This document shows positions 7,275 through 15,941 of a DNA stretch of 32,647 nt, in pieces. Location: positions 1 to 32,647 of the forward strand of contig PBVL01000011.1 of assembly GCA_002728675.1 (NCBI GenBank). Direction: 5' to 3'. How positions within the stretch are numbered: the first letter of the stretch is position 1; every line of letters starts with the position of its first letter. A model generated the notes under the pieces. That model saw nothing but the letters and a program-made list of their open reading frames with translations, was not told the DNA's origin and searched no databases. This DNA comes from Gammaproteobacteria bacterium (GTDB lineage: Bacteria > Pseudomonadota > Gammaproteobacteria > Pseudomonadales > Azotimanducaceae). Made by a program: the position numbers and the translations under genes.

Positions 7275-8915
7275 ATGTACAAGTACGACGACTACGATCA
7301 GACGATCATTGATGAACGGGTGGCCCAATATCGCGACCAGACCGAGCGCTTCCTTGCCGGCGAGATTCCGGCCGACGAGTTTCAGCAACTGCGCCTGCGC
7401 AACGGGCTCTACGTGCAGCGTCTGGCACCCATGCTGCGTATCGCGGTGCCCTACGGCATGTTGTCGACAACCCAGCTGCGTACGCTCGCGCGCATCTCGC
7501 GCGACTACGACAAGGGGTATGTGCACTTCACCACGCGGCAGAACCTGCAACTCAACTGGCCTCTCCTAGAGGAGGTGCCAGACATTCTCGAAGAGCTTGC
7601 GCAAGTCGAGATGCACTGCATCCAGACGAGCGGCAGCTGCATCCGCAACATCACATCGGACCAATATGCTGGCGTCGCTGTGGACGAGATCGAGGACTCA
7701 CGCCCCTGGGCGGAAATCCTGCGACAGTGGTCGACCATGCACCCGGAGTTCAACTGGCTGCCGCGCAAGTTCAAGATCGCGGTGTCTGGGTCCGGCGGAG
7801 ATCGTGCCGCCATTCAGGTCCATGACATTGGCCTGCAGATCGTCAGGAAAGACGGGCAGCTCGGCTTTCAGGTTCTTGTGGGCGGTGGTCTGGGGCGCAC
7901 GCCCGTCATCGCCGCCAAGATTCGCGACTTTCTTCCGCAGGAGCACCTGCTGACCTATCTCGAGGCGATTCTGCGGGTCTACAACCGGCTGGGGCGGCGC
8001 GATAACAAGTACAAGGCACGGATCAAAATTCTCGTCCGGGCGCTCACGCCGGAGGTATTCGCTGAGAAAGTCGAAGCGGAGTGGGTCCATCTGAAGAACG
8101 GTCCCTCGACGCTGACCGAAGCGGAAATCGAACGCACCCGCGGCTTTTTCACACGGCCTGCCTACGAAACGGACCTGCCCGACGAGCCCTCGGTCGTGGC
8201 GTCCGACGGACAGTTCGAACGCTGGTTACGTCACAACGTGAAGCCCCATCAGCAGGCGGGTTACGCCATCGTCACCCTTGCGCTGAAACGAACCGGCGTC
8301 GCTCCGGGAGACGTGACTGACAAACAGATGGAGTTCGTCGCCGACCTTGCTGACCGCTTCAGCTTCGGCGAGATTCGCGTGACCCACGAACAGAACCTGA
8401 CACTTGCCGATGTCCGCAAGAGCGAACTTTACGATCTGTGGCAGGCCATCCGGGACAATCACCTGGCGAGCCCCAACCTCGGTCTGCTCACGGACATGAT
8501 CTGTTGTCCGGGCGGTGACTACTGCTCGCTTGCAAACGCGAAGTCCATCCCGGTCGCCGATGCCATTCAGCGACGGTTTGACGACTTCGACATGCTCGAA
8601 GACCTCGGCGCGCTCGACCTCAACATCTCGGGATGCATGAACGCCTGTGGTCACCACCACGTGGGCAACATCGGTGTCCTCGGGGTCGACAAGAAAGGTG
8701 AGGAGTACTACCAGGTCTCAATTGGCGGCTCTGGTCATGAAGACGCGTCTCTTGCGCAGATTCTGGGGCCATCATTCGCCCGTGAGGACGTCCCGAATGT
8801 CATCGAAACGCTGATCGACACCTACCGCAGCCGGCGAAACGACGGAGAGCGGTTCATCGACACCTATCGCCGGATTGGAATCAAGCCGTTCAAGGAGGCC
8901 GTGTACCCACAATGA
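7275..8915 (+). CDS. cysI: Assimilatory sulfite (nitrite/sulfite) reductase, siroheme protein
   Basis: This enzyme reduces sulfite to sulfide in cysteine synthesis using siroheme coupled to a [4Fe-4S] cluster. The 546-residue product carries the cluster ligands in the standard pattern: C411-x5-C417 in CCPGGDYC and C454-x3-C458 in GCMNACGHHH. The two ferredoxin-like half-domains are recognisable, with RQNLQLNW in the first. The type is the one found in Pseudomonas, where cysI is followed by a DUF934 gene. No flavoprotein subunit CysJ lies nearby, so the electron donor must come from elsewhere, perhaps ferredoxin or an unlinked reductase. ATG 7275 is preferred. A TTG ten codons upstream is in frame but starts in unconserved sequence. 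The stop overlaps the next start by four bases. Confidence 0.93.
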   Translation: MYKYDDYDQTIIDERVAQYRDQTERFLAGEIPADEFQQLRLRNGLYVQRLAPMLRIAVPYGMLSTTQLRTLARISRDYDKGYVHFTTRQNLQLNWPLLEEVPDILEELAQVEMHCIQTSGSCIRNITSDQYAGVAVDEIEDSRPWAEILRQWSTMHPEFNWLPRKFKIAVSGSGGDRAAIQVHDIGLQIVRKDGQLGFQVLVGGGLGRTPVIAAKIRDFLPQEHLLTYLEAILRVYNRLGRRDNKYKARIKILVRALTPEVFAEKVEAEWVHLKNGPSTLTEAEIERTRGFFTRPAYETDLPDEPSVVASDGQFERWLRHNVKPHQQAGYAIVTLALKRTGVAPGDVTDKQMEFVADLADRFSFGEIRVTHEQNLTLADVRKSELYDLWQAIRDNHLASPNLGLLTDMICCPGGDYCSLANAKSIPVADAIQRRFDDFDMLEDLGALDLNISGCMNACGHHHVGNIGVLGVDKKGEEYYQVSIGGSGHEDASLAQILGPSFAREDVPNVIETLIDTYRSRRNDGERFIDTYRRIGIKPFKEAVYPQ

Positions 8916-9391
8916 GCCGGATTATTCTTGACGGAGCCATCACCGAATCAACCTGGACAACAGTTGAAGCCGGGGCTGACCACAGTGCCGCGAACGTGCT
9001 GGTGACCATTGACGACTACGCCGCCGATCCCGGCCTGCAGGGTCGGAAGGACGCAGGCGTTTGGGTCGCGGCCGACGATGACATCGACAGGCTCCAGGCC
9101 CACGTCGGATCGCTCGAACTCATCGCGCTGCACTTCCCTGCGTTCACGGACGGCCGCGCCCTGTCCCACGCGACGACGTTGCGTATGCGCATGGGATACA
9201 CGGGCGAACTGCGCGCCATCGGCGACGTCCGCAGGGACCAGATCGAACATATGCTGCGCTGCGGCATCAACGCGTTCGAACTCCCCGAAGGCGCAGACGT
9301 CGATGCCGCGCTGGACGGACTCAAGGAGTTCTCGCACAGCTACCAGACCTCGACGAACACGCCCGAGCCTCTGTTCAGAAAGCGAAGCTAG
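8912..9391 (+). CDS. DUF934 protein associated with sulfite reduction
   Basis: This 159-residue cytoplasmic protein belongs to the DUF934 family, which sits next to cysI in many proteobacteria. It starts at an ATGA overlap with cysI, so the two are translationally coupled. The middle (LHFPAFTDGRALSHATTLR) and the following helix containing RRDQIEHMLRCGINAFE are the conserved part. The biochemical role is not established. Strict linkage to cysI suggests a helper in sulfite reduction, such as electron delivery or assembly. No cofactor-binding motif is visible. The end, NTPEPLFRKRS, is a common tail in the family as I remember it. Confidence 0.88.
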   Translation: MSRIILDGAITESTWTTVEAGADHSAANVLVTIDDYAADPGLQGRKDAGVWVAADDDIDRLQAHVGSLELIALHFPAFTDGRALSHATTLRMRMGYTGELRAIGDVRRDQIEHMLRCGINAFELPEGADVDAALDGLKEFSHSYQTSTNTPEPLFRKRS

Positions 9392-9526
9392 GTGTCATGT
9401 CCGGCGTGTTGACCGCACCCGCTTGACGCAACCAGTATTCTGAAGCGCGTCGGGCCTGCGCCGCACGTCGGCGCCTGGGTCCAGGGGACCGCTCCGCAAG
9501 AAGGCAGCCAGAGAGGACGCTCGACC

Positions 9527-10696
9527 ATGCACGGCGACCCGCTCGTATTCTCGTTTTTCCTGATTTTCTCGTCCGCGGCGGTGCTCGCGACACTCGCGCT
9601 TTATACGCGCCAACCGGTCATCGTCGCCTACGTGGCGATCGGGGTCATCCTTGGCCCGTCGGGTACCTCGCTCATCTCCGATCCCTCACTGATCAGCAGC
9701 ATCTCTCAGATCGGGATCATCTTCCTGTTGTTCCTGCTCGGCCTCGACATGCAGCCGGGCAAACTCGTCAACATGCTGAAGAGCGCCCTGCTGGTGGGCA
9801 TCGGCAGTTCCGCAGCGTTCTTCGCGCTAGGCTTTGGCGTCGCCTGGCTGTTTGGCTACGCGACAACCGAGAGCGCGCTGATCGGCATCGCAATGATGTT
9901 CTCGAGCACGATCATCGGCATCAAACTGCTCCCCACGACCGTCCTGCACCATCGACGCACGGGCGAACTCGTGGTGTCGCTGCTGCTCATCCAGGATCTC
10001 ATCGCCATCGTTGTATTGCTCGTACTCACGGGCGGCCTGCTCGATCTCTCCGAGGGCATGAAACTCGTCCGGGTGGTCCTCGCCCTGCCGCTCCTGATCC
10101 TGTTTGCCTGGGCGTTCGTGCGCTTCGTCCTGCTGCGTCTGCTCGAAAAGTTCGACGCGATCCACGAGTACATTTTCCTGGTGCCGATCGGCTGGTGTCT
10201 CGGGCTGGCGGAGATGGCCAACCTTGCCGGCCTGTCGCTCGAGATTGGCGCGTTCGTCGCGGGAGTCTCCATCGCGACAAGCCCCATCGCGATGTATATC
10301 GCGACCAATCTCAAGCCGCTCCGCGATTTCTTTCTGGTACTGTTCTTCTTTTCGCTCGGCGCCGGATTCAAGCTCGAACTACTGATCGATGTCATCGTCC
10401 CGGCAATCGTCCTCGCGGCTGTCGTGCTCGCGGCCAAACCCGCCATCTTCCGCCTGCTGCTGCAGGGCACACGGGAAACCCGTGAGATGGGCTGGGAGGT
10501 AGGCTTCAGGCTCGGTCAGATCAGCGAGTTCTCGCTGCTGATCGCCTTTATCGCAAGTGCGAACGGCATGATGGGAGACGACGCCTCACACCTCGTGCAG
10601 GCAACCGCCATCCTGACCTTCCTGGCGTCGTCCTATATCGTGGTCTTCCGCTACCCGTCGCCCATCGCCGTTTCCGACGCGCTGCGACGGGACTGA
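9527..10696 (+). CDS. CPA2-family monovalent cation/proton antiporter (KefB-type membrane domain)
   Basis: This 389-residue membrane protein has about twelve hydrophobic segments and the hallmarks of the CPA2 Na+(K+)/H+ exchanger family. These are a gating stretch at VAYVAIGVILGPSG, LLGLDM in the third segment, FSSTIIGIKLLP, and QDLIAIVVLLVL with its conserved Asp. It ends after the exchanger domain, so unlike KefB or KefC it has no C-terminal nucleotide-binding RCK domain. Gating by NAD or glutathione is therefore not expected from this chain alone. GAGAGGA lies nine bases before the ATG. Its stop lies ten bases from that of the convergent acuI. Which cation it moves cannot be told from sequence. 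Confidence 0.88.
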   Translation: MHGDPLVFSFFLIFSSAAVLATLALYTRQPVIVAYVAIGVILGPSGTSLISDPSLISSISQIGIIFLLFLLGLDMQPGKLVNMLKSALLVGIGSSAAFFALGFGVAWLFGYATTESALIGIAMMFSSTIIGIKLLPTTVLHHRRTGELVVSLLLIQDLIAIVVLLVLTGGLLDLSEGMKLVRVVLALPLLILFAWAFVRFVLLRLLEKFDAIHEYIFLVPIGWCLGLAEMANLAGLSLEIGAFVAGVSIATSPIAMYIATNLKPLRDFFLVLFFFSLGAGFKLELLIDVIVPAIVLAAVVLAAKPAIFRLLLQGTRETREMGWEVGFRLGQISEFSLLIAFIASANGMMGDDASHLVQATAILTFLASSYIVVFRYPSPIAVSDALRRD

Positions 10697-10706
10697 GACT
10701 GACGTC

Positions 10707-11699
10707 TCAGGAAGCGTGGCGGACGATTGTGCGGCCCGTCACCTGCCCACCCAAAATGGTGTCGACGGCGGCAGAGATGCCACCAAGATCGATTTCTGTA
10801 TCCATGACGCCAAGATTGTCCAGCTTCCAGTCGCTGGCCAGACGGCTCCACGTCGCGTTCTTTGCCTCGATCGGGAGTTCCACGGAGTCGATACCGAGCA
10901 CGTTCACGCCGCGGAGGATGAACGGGAACACTGCCCCCGTGAAGGTTGGTGATGCCACCAGGCCACAGATCGCGACGCTACCGCCGTACTTCAGGCGCTT
11001 GATGACATTGGTGAGAATCTCGCCGCCGACCGTGTCGACGCCATGAGCATAGTCCTCTTTGAGGAGCGGCCGCCGGTTCTCTTCCGACAACTCGTCCCGC
11101 GCTGCAACGACCGACGCGCCGAGGGTCTTGAGATATTCGGCCTTCTCCGCCTTTCCTGTGCTCGCGTGGACTTCGTACCCCGCCTTGGCCAGCAACGACA
11201 CCGCGACGGACCCAACACCACCGGTCGCGCCCGTGACGATGACGGGACCGTCTTCGGGTGACGCACCCATGCGTTCGAGCTTGCCGAGACAGAGCGCGGC
11301 AGTGAAGCCGGCCGTGCCCAGCACCATCGACTCGCGCAACGAGAGTCCCCCGGGCAGCGGGGACACCCAACCTGCCGGAACCCTGATGTACTCACCAAAA
11401 CCGCCCGCTGTATTCATACCGAGGTCGAATCCAATCACGATCACCTCGTCTCCCTCGGAGATCCCGGCGGCGTTGGACTCCGCCACGACGCCCGCGGCGT
11501 CGATGCCGGGAGTGTGCGGGTAGTCACGGGTCACGCCGGGCAGGCCTTTGGCTGACATCGCGTCCTTGTAATTGAGCGACGAGTACTGGACTTTAACCAG
11601 CACCTCGCCCGCCGGCAGGTCGTCGGTACTGCGGGTAATGACGCTGTGGCGCACGCCGTCATCGTCTTTTTCGACCCAAAACGCCTGGAAATCAGTCAT
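10707..11699 (-). CDS. acuI: Acrylyl-CoA reductase family protein (AcuI/YhdH)
   Basis: This is a zinc-free medium-chain dehydrogenase/reductase of the YhdH/AcuI group, which uses NADPH to reduce acrylyl-CoA to propionyl-CoA. The 330-residue protein has an N-terminal GroES-like part (SSLNYKDAMSAKGLPGVTR) and a Rossmann part with the nucleotide motif GATGGVGSVAVSLLAKAGY. Length and wording match the family closely. The gene starts at a TAATG overlap with the end of sohB, with AGAGG six bases upstream, so it is co-translated with it. In marine bacteria the enzyme detoxifies acrylate derived from DMSP. No DMSP lyase gene is seen here, so its role in this organism may be general removal of acrylyl-CoA. 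Confidence 0.9.
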   Translation of the reverse strand: MTDFQAFWVEKDDDGVRHSVITRSTDDLPAGEVLVKVQYSSLNYKDAMSAKGLPGVTRDYPHTPGIDAAGVVAESNAAGISEGDEVIVIGFDLGMNTAGGFGEYIRVPAGWVSPLPGGLSLRESMVLGTAGFTAALCLGKLERMGASPEDGPVIVTGATGGVGSVAVSLLAKAGYEVHASTGKAEKAEYLKTLGASVVAARDELSEENRRPLLKEDYAHGVDTVGGEILTNVIKRLKYGGSVAICGLVASPTFTGAVFPFILRGVNVLGIDSVELPIEAKNATWSRLASDWKLDNLGVMDTEIDLGGISAAVDTILGGQVTGRTIVRHAS

Positions 11700-12772
11700 T
11701 AGATACCTCTCTTCGAATTGCGCAGCAGCAGGCCGGGCCTGATATCAGCGAATCCAGTTAACCCTTTTACCCCGGTCTCGAGCTGATCCAGCAGCTTTTC
11801 GACACGCGTCTTATGTTCAATGAAACGTACCGCGTAGACGTCGTAGTCCGCACTCCGCGCCACGATGAATTCGTCACTCGTCTGAAGTTCGTCCACAAGG
11901 TGCCTCTCGAGCGCACGGGTGCCATACCAGGCTTCCCCCGTACTCACCTCGTCCACGTTGACGCTCGCGCGGTTGTCCGCGACAAAGTCTTTGAACAAGG
12001 TGTGCACGTCTTCGAGTTCCTCGATGAACTTCTCTCTGCCCGCTTCGGTGTTCTCCCCAAAGGTCGTCAGTGTCCGCTTGTATTCACCCGCCGTGAGGAC
12101 GTCTACCTCGACGTCGTTCTTCTTCAGCAGGTTGTGCACGTTCGCGACCTGCGCCGCGACGCCAATCGATCCGAGTACCGCAAACGGGGCCGCGATGATC
12201 CGGTCCGCGATGCAGGCCATCATGTAACCGCCGCTCGCGGCCACATTGTCGACTGCAACCGTCAGCGTCACAGCGCGATTCCTGATGCGACGCAGTTGCG
12301 ATGCGGCGAGCCCGTAGCTGTGGACGAGTCCCCCCGGGCTCTCGAGGCGAATCAGGACCTCGTCATTCCCCGAGGCCACTTCGAGCACCGCAGAGATCTC
12401 TTCACGCAGCCCGGTGACCGCACTCGCCTGAATGTCGCCGAGAAAGTCCAGAACGAACAGGCGGGGCCGCCGCTTCTCGTCGGAACTTCCGTTTTTTGCC
12501 TCGCGTTTCGCTGCTTTTGCCGACTCTTTGTCCGCCTTCTTTTTGGCCTTCTGCTCAGCCTTCAGTGCATCGCCCGTCAGAATGGCCTGTTTGAGTGTGT
12601 CCGAGGCATGCCGCAGACGATCGTTCAGATTGATCACCTCGAGGTGACCGCTCTCTTCCCTGCGGCCGCGCTGCTGCATTGAGGCGACGAGCGCGACCAC
12701 GACGACGATCGCCGCGACGATCGTCAGGGATTTGGCCAGGAAAAGGCCATATTCGTATAGAAACTCGAGCAT
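11699..12772 (-). CDS. sohB: Inner-membrane S49 peptidase SohB
   Basis: SohB is a serine peptidase of the signal-peptide-peptidase family, anchored in the inner membrane with its catalytic domain in the periplasm. The product has 357 residues against 349 in E. coli. Residues 9-30 form a membrane segment, followed by a basic, Lys/Ala-rich coiled stretch (about 65-100) and then the peptidase domain starting near LFVLDFLGDIQAS. The likely nucleophile Ser lies in AASGGYMMACIAD and the catalytic Lys in AGEYKRTLTTFGENT. GSIGVAAQ is also conserved. The ribosome site is weak. The gene is coupled to acuI downstream. A 176-base gap separates it from nudC, so it may have its own promoter there. Confidence 0.95.
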   Translation of the reverse strand: MLEFLYEYGLFLAKSLTIVAAIVVVVALVASMQQRGRREESGHLEVINLNDRLRHASDTLKQAILTGDALKAEQKAKKKADKESAKAAKREAKNGSSDEKRRPRLFVLDFLGDIQASAVTGLREEISAVLEVASGNDEVLIRLESPGGLVHSYGLAASQLRRIRNRAVTLTVAVDNVAASGGYMMACIADRIIAAPFAVLGSIGVAAQVANVHNLLKKNDVEVDVLTAGEYKRTLTTFGENTEAGREKFIEELEDVHTLFKDFVADNRASVNVDEVSTGEAWYGTRALERHLVDELQTSDEFIVARSADYDVYAVRFIEHKTRVEKLLDQLETGVKGLTGFADIRPGLLLRNSKRGI

Positions 12773-12948
12773 AAGCGAAGGAGCGGCGGGGCACGGCCAC
12801 GGCGCAGCAGTCTACCACAGCCCCTCTGTCTCCGGCCTGACTGCGCACCCGAAAGGAACGTCAAACAGTTGGCTACGCACAGTTCCTGAGCGAGGAGCGG
12901 GATCCTGAGATTCTCGCCCGATCAACTCACGCGAGCGCTGTCCGACTC

Positions 12949-13785
12949 CTAGATGACGCCCCGCTGTTCGAGGTACGTATCGATCAGCCAGCGGGAGATG
13001 GCAACGCTGCCCGGAATGCTCGGCAGGTCTCGAACGGGGAACCAGCGCGCGTCCGCGATCTCCTCTTCCTGCAGCACGATGTCACCGCCCGCATACTCCG
13101 CATGGAACCCGAGCATGAGCGAGTTCGGAAACGGCCAGGGCTGGCTACCGAGATAGCGGATGTTCTGTACCTCGACCCCAACTTCCTCCCGGACCTCACG
13201 GCGCAGCGTGTGTTCAATCGACTCTCCCGGCTCGACGAAGCCAGCCAGCGTGCTGTACATTCCCTCGGGAAAGCGTTGATTACGCGCCAGCAGAACCTCG
13301 TCTTCACGATGCACGAGCGTAATGATCGACGGCGAGAGCCTCGGGTAACAGGTATTCCTGCAGCGTGGGCAGACCATTGCGCGGTCTTTTTGGTGCACCT
13401 TCATCGCCTCGCCGCAGCGGCCGCAGAACCTATGCGTCCTCCCCCAGTCGATGACCTGTAGCGCGCGTCCAATCAGATCGAAGTCGTGATGCGGAAGATC
13501 GGCCCCCAGCGCGCGCAGATTCACGAACTCGCCCTGGAAGTCAGGCGCGACCTCGATTGCGAACCACCCGGCACCGGTGCGCTGCCCGAGGAAGTATTCG
13601 ATCGCCGATGTCGCGCCAAGCTCGCCACGTTCGGCCCCTGGCAACGGACACCAACAGCCTTCCTCATCCCGGCGATCGAGCACCTCGCTGCCCCGCACCA
13701 CAATGACACACTCTTCGGCATGCTCACCCGGGGAGTTGGGCGCGGGTTCGAACGTACGGTCAGGGGGTGGAAAAAATCGACTCAT
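12949..13785 (-). CDS. nudC: NAD(H) pyrophosphatase / RNA deNADding enzyme NudC
   Basis: NudC hydrolyses NADH to NMNH and AMP and removes NAD caps from RNA 5' ends. The 278-residue product has the family's three marks. A zinc ribbon has two C-x2-C pairs (RFCGRCGE and VCPRCRN). The Nudix box begins at GFVEPGES and runs through REVREEVGVEV. The diagnostic SQPWPFPNSLM follows. E. coli NudC has 257 residues, and the extra length is at the N terminus. I chose ATG 13785 (MSRFFPPPDRTF). An in-frame Met 21 codons upstream gives an unlikely extension. It lies 84 bases downstream of dnaQ on the same strand. Confidence 0.94.
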   Translation of the reverse strand: MSRFFPPPDRTFEPAPNSPGEHAEECVIVVRGSEVLDRRDEEGCWCPLPGAERGELGATSAIEYFLGQRTGAGWFAIEVAPDFQGEFVNLRALGADLPHHDFDLIGRALQVIDWGRTHRFCGRCGEAMKVHQKDRAMVCPRCRNTCYPRLSPSIITLVHREDEVLLARNQRFPEGMYSTLAGFVEPGESIEHTLRREVREEVGVEVQNIRYLGSQPWPFPNSLMLGFHAEYAGGDIVLQEEEIADARWFPVRDLPSIPGSVAISRWLIDTYLEQRGVI

Positions 13786-13869
13786 GGAGGTCTCTCGAAA
13801 ACAGGCCCGAACATTCTGCCATGGACCGCAAAACGCCGCCGGGGACACCTCGCCGCACCCCTACCGGAC

Positions 13870-14583
13870 TCAGCCGGACGTTGCCCTGCGCCAGACCGCG
13901 CCCGATTCACAGACGGCGTCCAGCGCGACGATGCGTGCTTCATGCGCCGCGAGTTCCTCTTCAGACGGCATGACGACCGGCAACCGGGCTCGGTTCGGGT
14001 CCAGTCGCATGATTTCACTCGCTGCTTCGTCCGCGCCGTCACTCTGATCCAGCAGCAGATCCACCTGCCCGCCGGTGAGGAGCAGATAGACGTCCGCGAG
14101 GATTTCCGCGTCCAGCAGCGCTCCGTGGAGTTCACGTTTGCTGCTGTCGACGTTGTACCGACGGCACAAGGCATCGAGTGAATTGCGCTGTCCGGGGTGC
14201 TTCTTGCGTGCGATCTGCAGTGAATCGACGACCGAACAATAATCCTGCAGAGTCCCGAGACTCTCGTCAGCGAGCGACATCTCGTGATTCAGGAAGTTCA
14301 CGTCGAACGCAGCATTGTGAATGATGAGTTCGGAGCCACGGACGAAATCCAGGAACTCCTTCAGCACATCGGCAAAGACAGGCTTGTTTTGCAGGAAGTG
14401 ATTGGTGATCCCGTGCACTTCGAGAGCGCCCTCTTCGACCTCCCGTTCCGGATTGACGTACTGGTGGTAGTGGCGGCGGGTCAGTTTCCGGTCGAGAATC
14501 TCGACGCCACCAAGCTCCAGAATCCGATGCCCCTGCTCGATCTCGAGCCCCGTCGTTTCCGTATCGAGTACAACCTGCCTCAC
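13870..14583 (-). CDS. dnaQ: DNA polymerase III epsilon subunit, proofreading exonuclease
   Basis: DnaQ is the 3'-5' exonuclease that corrects errors during chromosome replication. The 237-residue product has the DEDDh motifs in order: ExoI with D7 and E9 in LDTETTGLE, ExoII in [15 protein letters not shown], and ExoIII in [14 protein letters not shown]. The C-terminal part, after about residue 180, corresponds to the flexible polymerase-binding tail. The start is GTG at 14583, overlapping the rnhA stop as GTGA. Such coupling of rnhA and dnaQ on one strand differs from E. coli, where the two genes are divergent. The low-efficiency start may keep epsilon in step with polymerase. Confidence 0.95.
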   Translation of the reverse strand: MRQVVLDTETTGLEIEQGHRILELGGVEILDRKLTRRHYHQYVNPEREVEEGALEVHGITNHFLQNKPVFADVLKEFLDFVRGSELIIHNAAFDVNFLNHEMSLADESLGTLQDYCSVVDSLQIARKKHPGQRNSLDALCRRYNVDSSKRELHGALLDAEILADVYLLLTGGQVDLLLDQSDGADEAASEIMRLDPNRARLPVVMPSEEELAAHEARIVALDAVCESGAVWRRATSG

Positions 14584-15023
14584 GAGCCAGCCGCCTCGTC
14601 GGTGCCACGATTCGCCAACGCATCGACCATGTCGTTCTCCCGATGACCGCTGTGTCCTTTGACCCAGTGCCAGGCGACGTCCCGGGTTGCCACGAGCCTG
14701 TCCAGAGCGCGCCAGAGATCTTCGTTCTTGACGGGTTGTCTCGATGCTGTGCGCCAGCCGTTGCGTTTCCAGCGGGTAATCCAGTCGGTGATCCCCTGGC
14801 GGACATACTGTGAGTCGGTGGTCAGGGTCACTTCAGCGCCCGCGGGGATTGCTTCGAGCCCACGGATTGCGGCCGTCAGTTCCATGCGATTGTTGGTCGT
14901 ATCCGATTCACCCCCCCACAACGGTGTCTCGACGCCGCCTTTGCGAATCAGTGCGCCCCAGCCGCCCGGTCCGGGATTACCCCTGCAGGAACCGTCGGTG
15001 AATAGTTCGAAGCCCGTACTCAT
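14580..15023 (-). CDS. rnhA: Ribonuclease HI
   Basis: This enzyme cuts the RNA strand of RNA-DNA hybrids, clearing R-loops and primer remnants. At 147 residues it is a near-standard length, and the catalytic set keeps the E. coli numbering: D10 in [11 protein letters not shown]48 in MELTAA, D70 in TDSQYV, and D134 with H124 in [16 protein letters not shown]. The basic handle helix is present ([14 protein letters not shown]). The 5' end overlaps the upstream methyltransferase gene by 47 bases, and the 3' end overlaps dnaQ by four. The three genes therefore probably share one transcript. Confidence 0.96.
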   Translation of the reverse strand: MSTGFELFTDGSCRGNPGPGGWGALIRKGGVETPLWGGESDTTNNRMELTAAIRGLEAIPAGAEVTLTTDSQYVRQGITDWITRWKRNGWRTASRQPVKNEDLWRALDRLVATRDVAWHWVKGHSGHRENDMVDALANRGTDEAAGS

Positions 15024-15876
15024 CGGCGAATTCTACACCTGACACCGACGCGCGGCGAGTCACCCGGTCGGGCAGCCCTGAAGTGACCGCGCAGGCAATG
15101 TCAGGAGTCGCGTGGCTAAGGTGTTTGATCAGCCTGACCGAAGCCCGCGGGCGGACGACATGCAGGCTGCCGAGCGCCGTCCCCCCGGAGCGCCAGACCG
15201 GCTTGATGGGTGTCATCCCGGCCACCTGCTTGCGCGCGACGAGCACGTAGACCGCGCCGAACGGCCAGTTGATCCGTCGCGACAGCCCCTGCGAGTAGTC
15301 CGGGAGACGCTCCAGCCGCCGGAATGGCAGCACATGATGCGCAAACTCTGCGCGGTCGATTCGGAAATCCAGCAGGTTGAGCCAGTCCATCAGCCGCCCC
15401 ATGCGAATGAACGAACCGTTCCAGGGTGGCTGACTGCGCCAGCCAAGCGCGGCCCTTGCAAGCCCCCACGGCGACACCGGGTTGAAACCGACGATGATCA
15501 CGTGGCCGCCGGACAGCGTCACCCGCGACACCTCGCGAAGCACCGTCTGCGGCGCATCGCAGAAGTCGAGCATGTGGTGGAGCACGACAACATCGATGCT
15601 GTCATCGTCGAACGGCAACTGCGCGGGACTTGCGACCACGTTGCGGTCCCCGGGGGTCAGGCCCATGCAGACCTTGTGACTGATGGTGCTGTTGCCGTAG
15701 AGCGGATCTTCACTGACCGACAGTTGCAGCAGGTGATACCCGAACAATCCAGGCAGCAGCTGATCAAGGATTGCACGCCCGGATTCGAGCACCTGTCTGC
15801 CCGCGCCATCCGCGTACCATTGCCGGATGTCTGCCAGAGTGGCATTCTGCGTTCGTTCGGTTTCAGCGTGCACCAT
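14977..15876 (-). CDS. YafS-like SAM-dependent methyltransferase
   Basis: This 299-residue cytoplasmic protein is of the class I methyltransferase type found beside rnhA in many gammaproteobacteria (YafS in E. coli). The usual glycine-rich motif I is degenerate here, as in the family. The later motifs are clear: [19 protein letters not shown], then an [20 protein letters not shown] block, and VYVLVARK near residue 215. The last 60 or so residues are basic and extend past the E. coli protein, overlapping the start of rnhA. The substrate is unknown. It diverges from mltD with 65 bases between the two starts. Confidence 0.85.
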   Translation of the reverse strand: MVHAETERTQNATLADIRQWYADGAGRQVLESGRAILDQLLPGLFGYHLLQLSVSEDPLYGNSTISHKVCMGLTPGDRNVVASPAQLPFDDDSIDVVVLHHMLDFCDAPQTVLREVSRVTLSGGHVIIVGFNPVSPWGLARAALGWRSQPPWNGSFIRMGRLMDWLNLLDFRIDRAEFAHHVLPFRRLERLPDYSQGLSRRINWPFGAVYVLVARKQVAGMTPIKPVWRSGGTALGSLHVVRPRASVRLIKHLSHATPDIACAVTSGLPDRVTRRASVSGVEFADEYGLRTIHRRFLQG

Positions 15877-15941
15877 CTTCGCCGCGATCCGCAGACCCCG
15901 ACTTTTGCCTCCTCGAGAAGCGCTCTACCCGTTAATCCCTG

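Noticed and set aside
9392-9526. Promoter or small RNA before the antiporter gene
   Set aside because: TTGACC and TTGACG occur near 9410-9427, but no -10 stands at an allowed distance, and no terminator-like hairpin follows.
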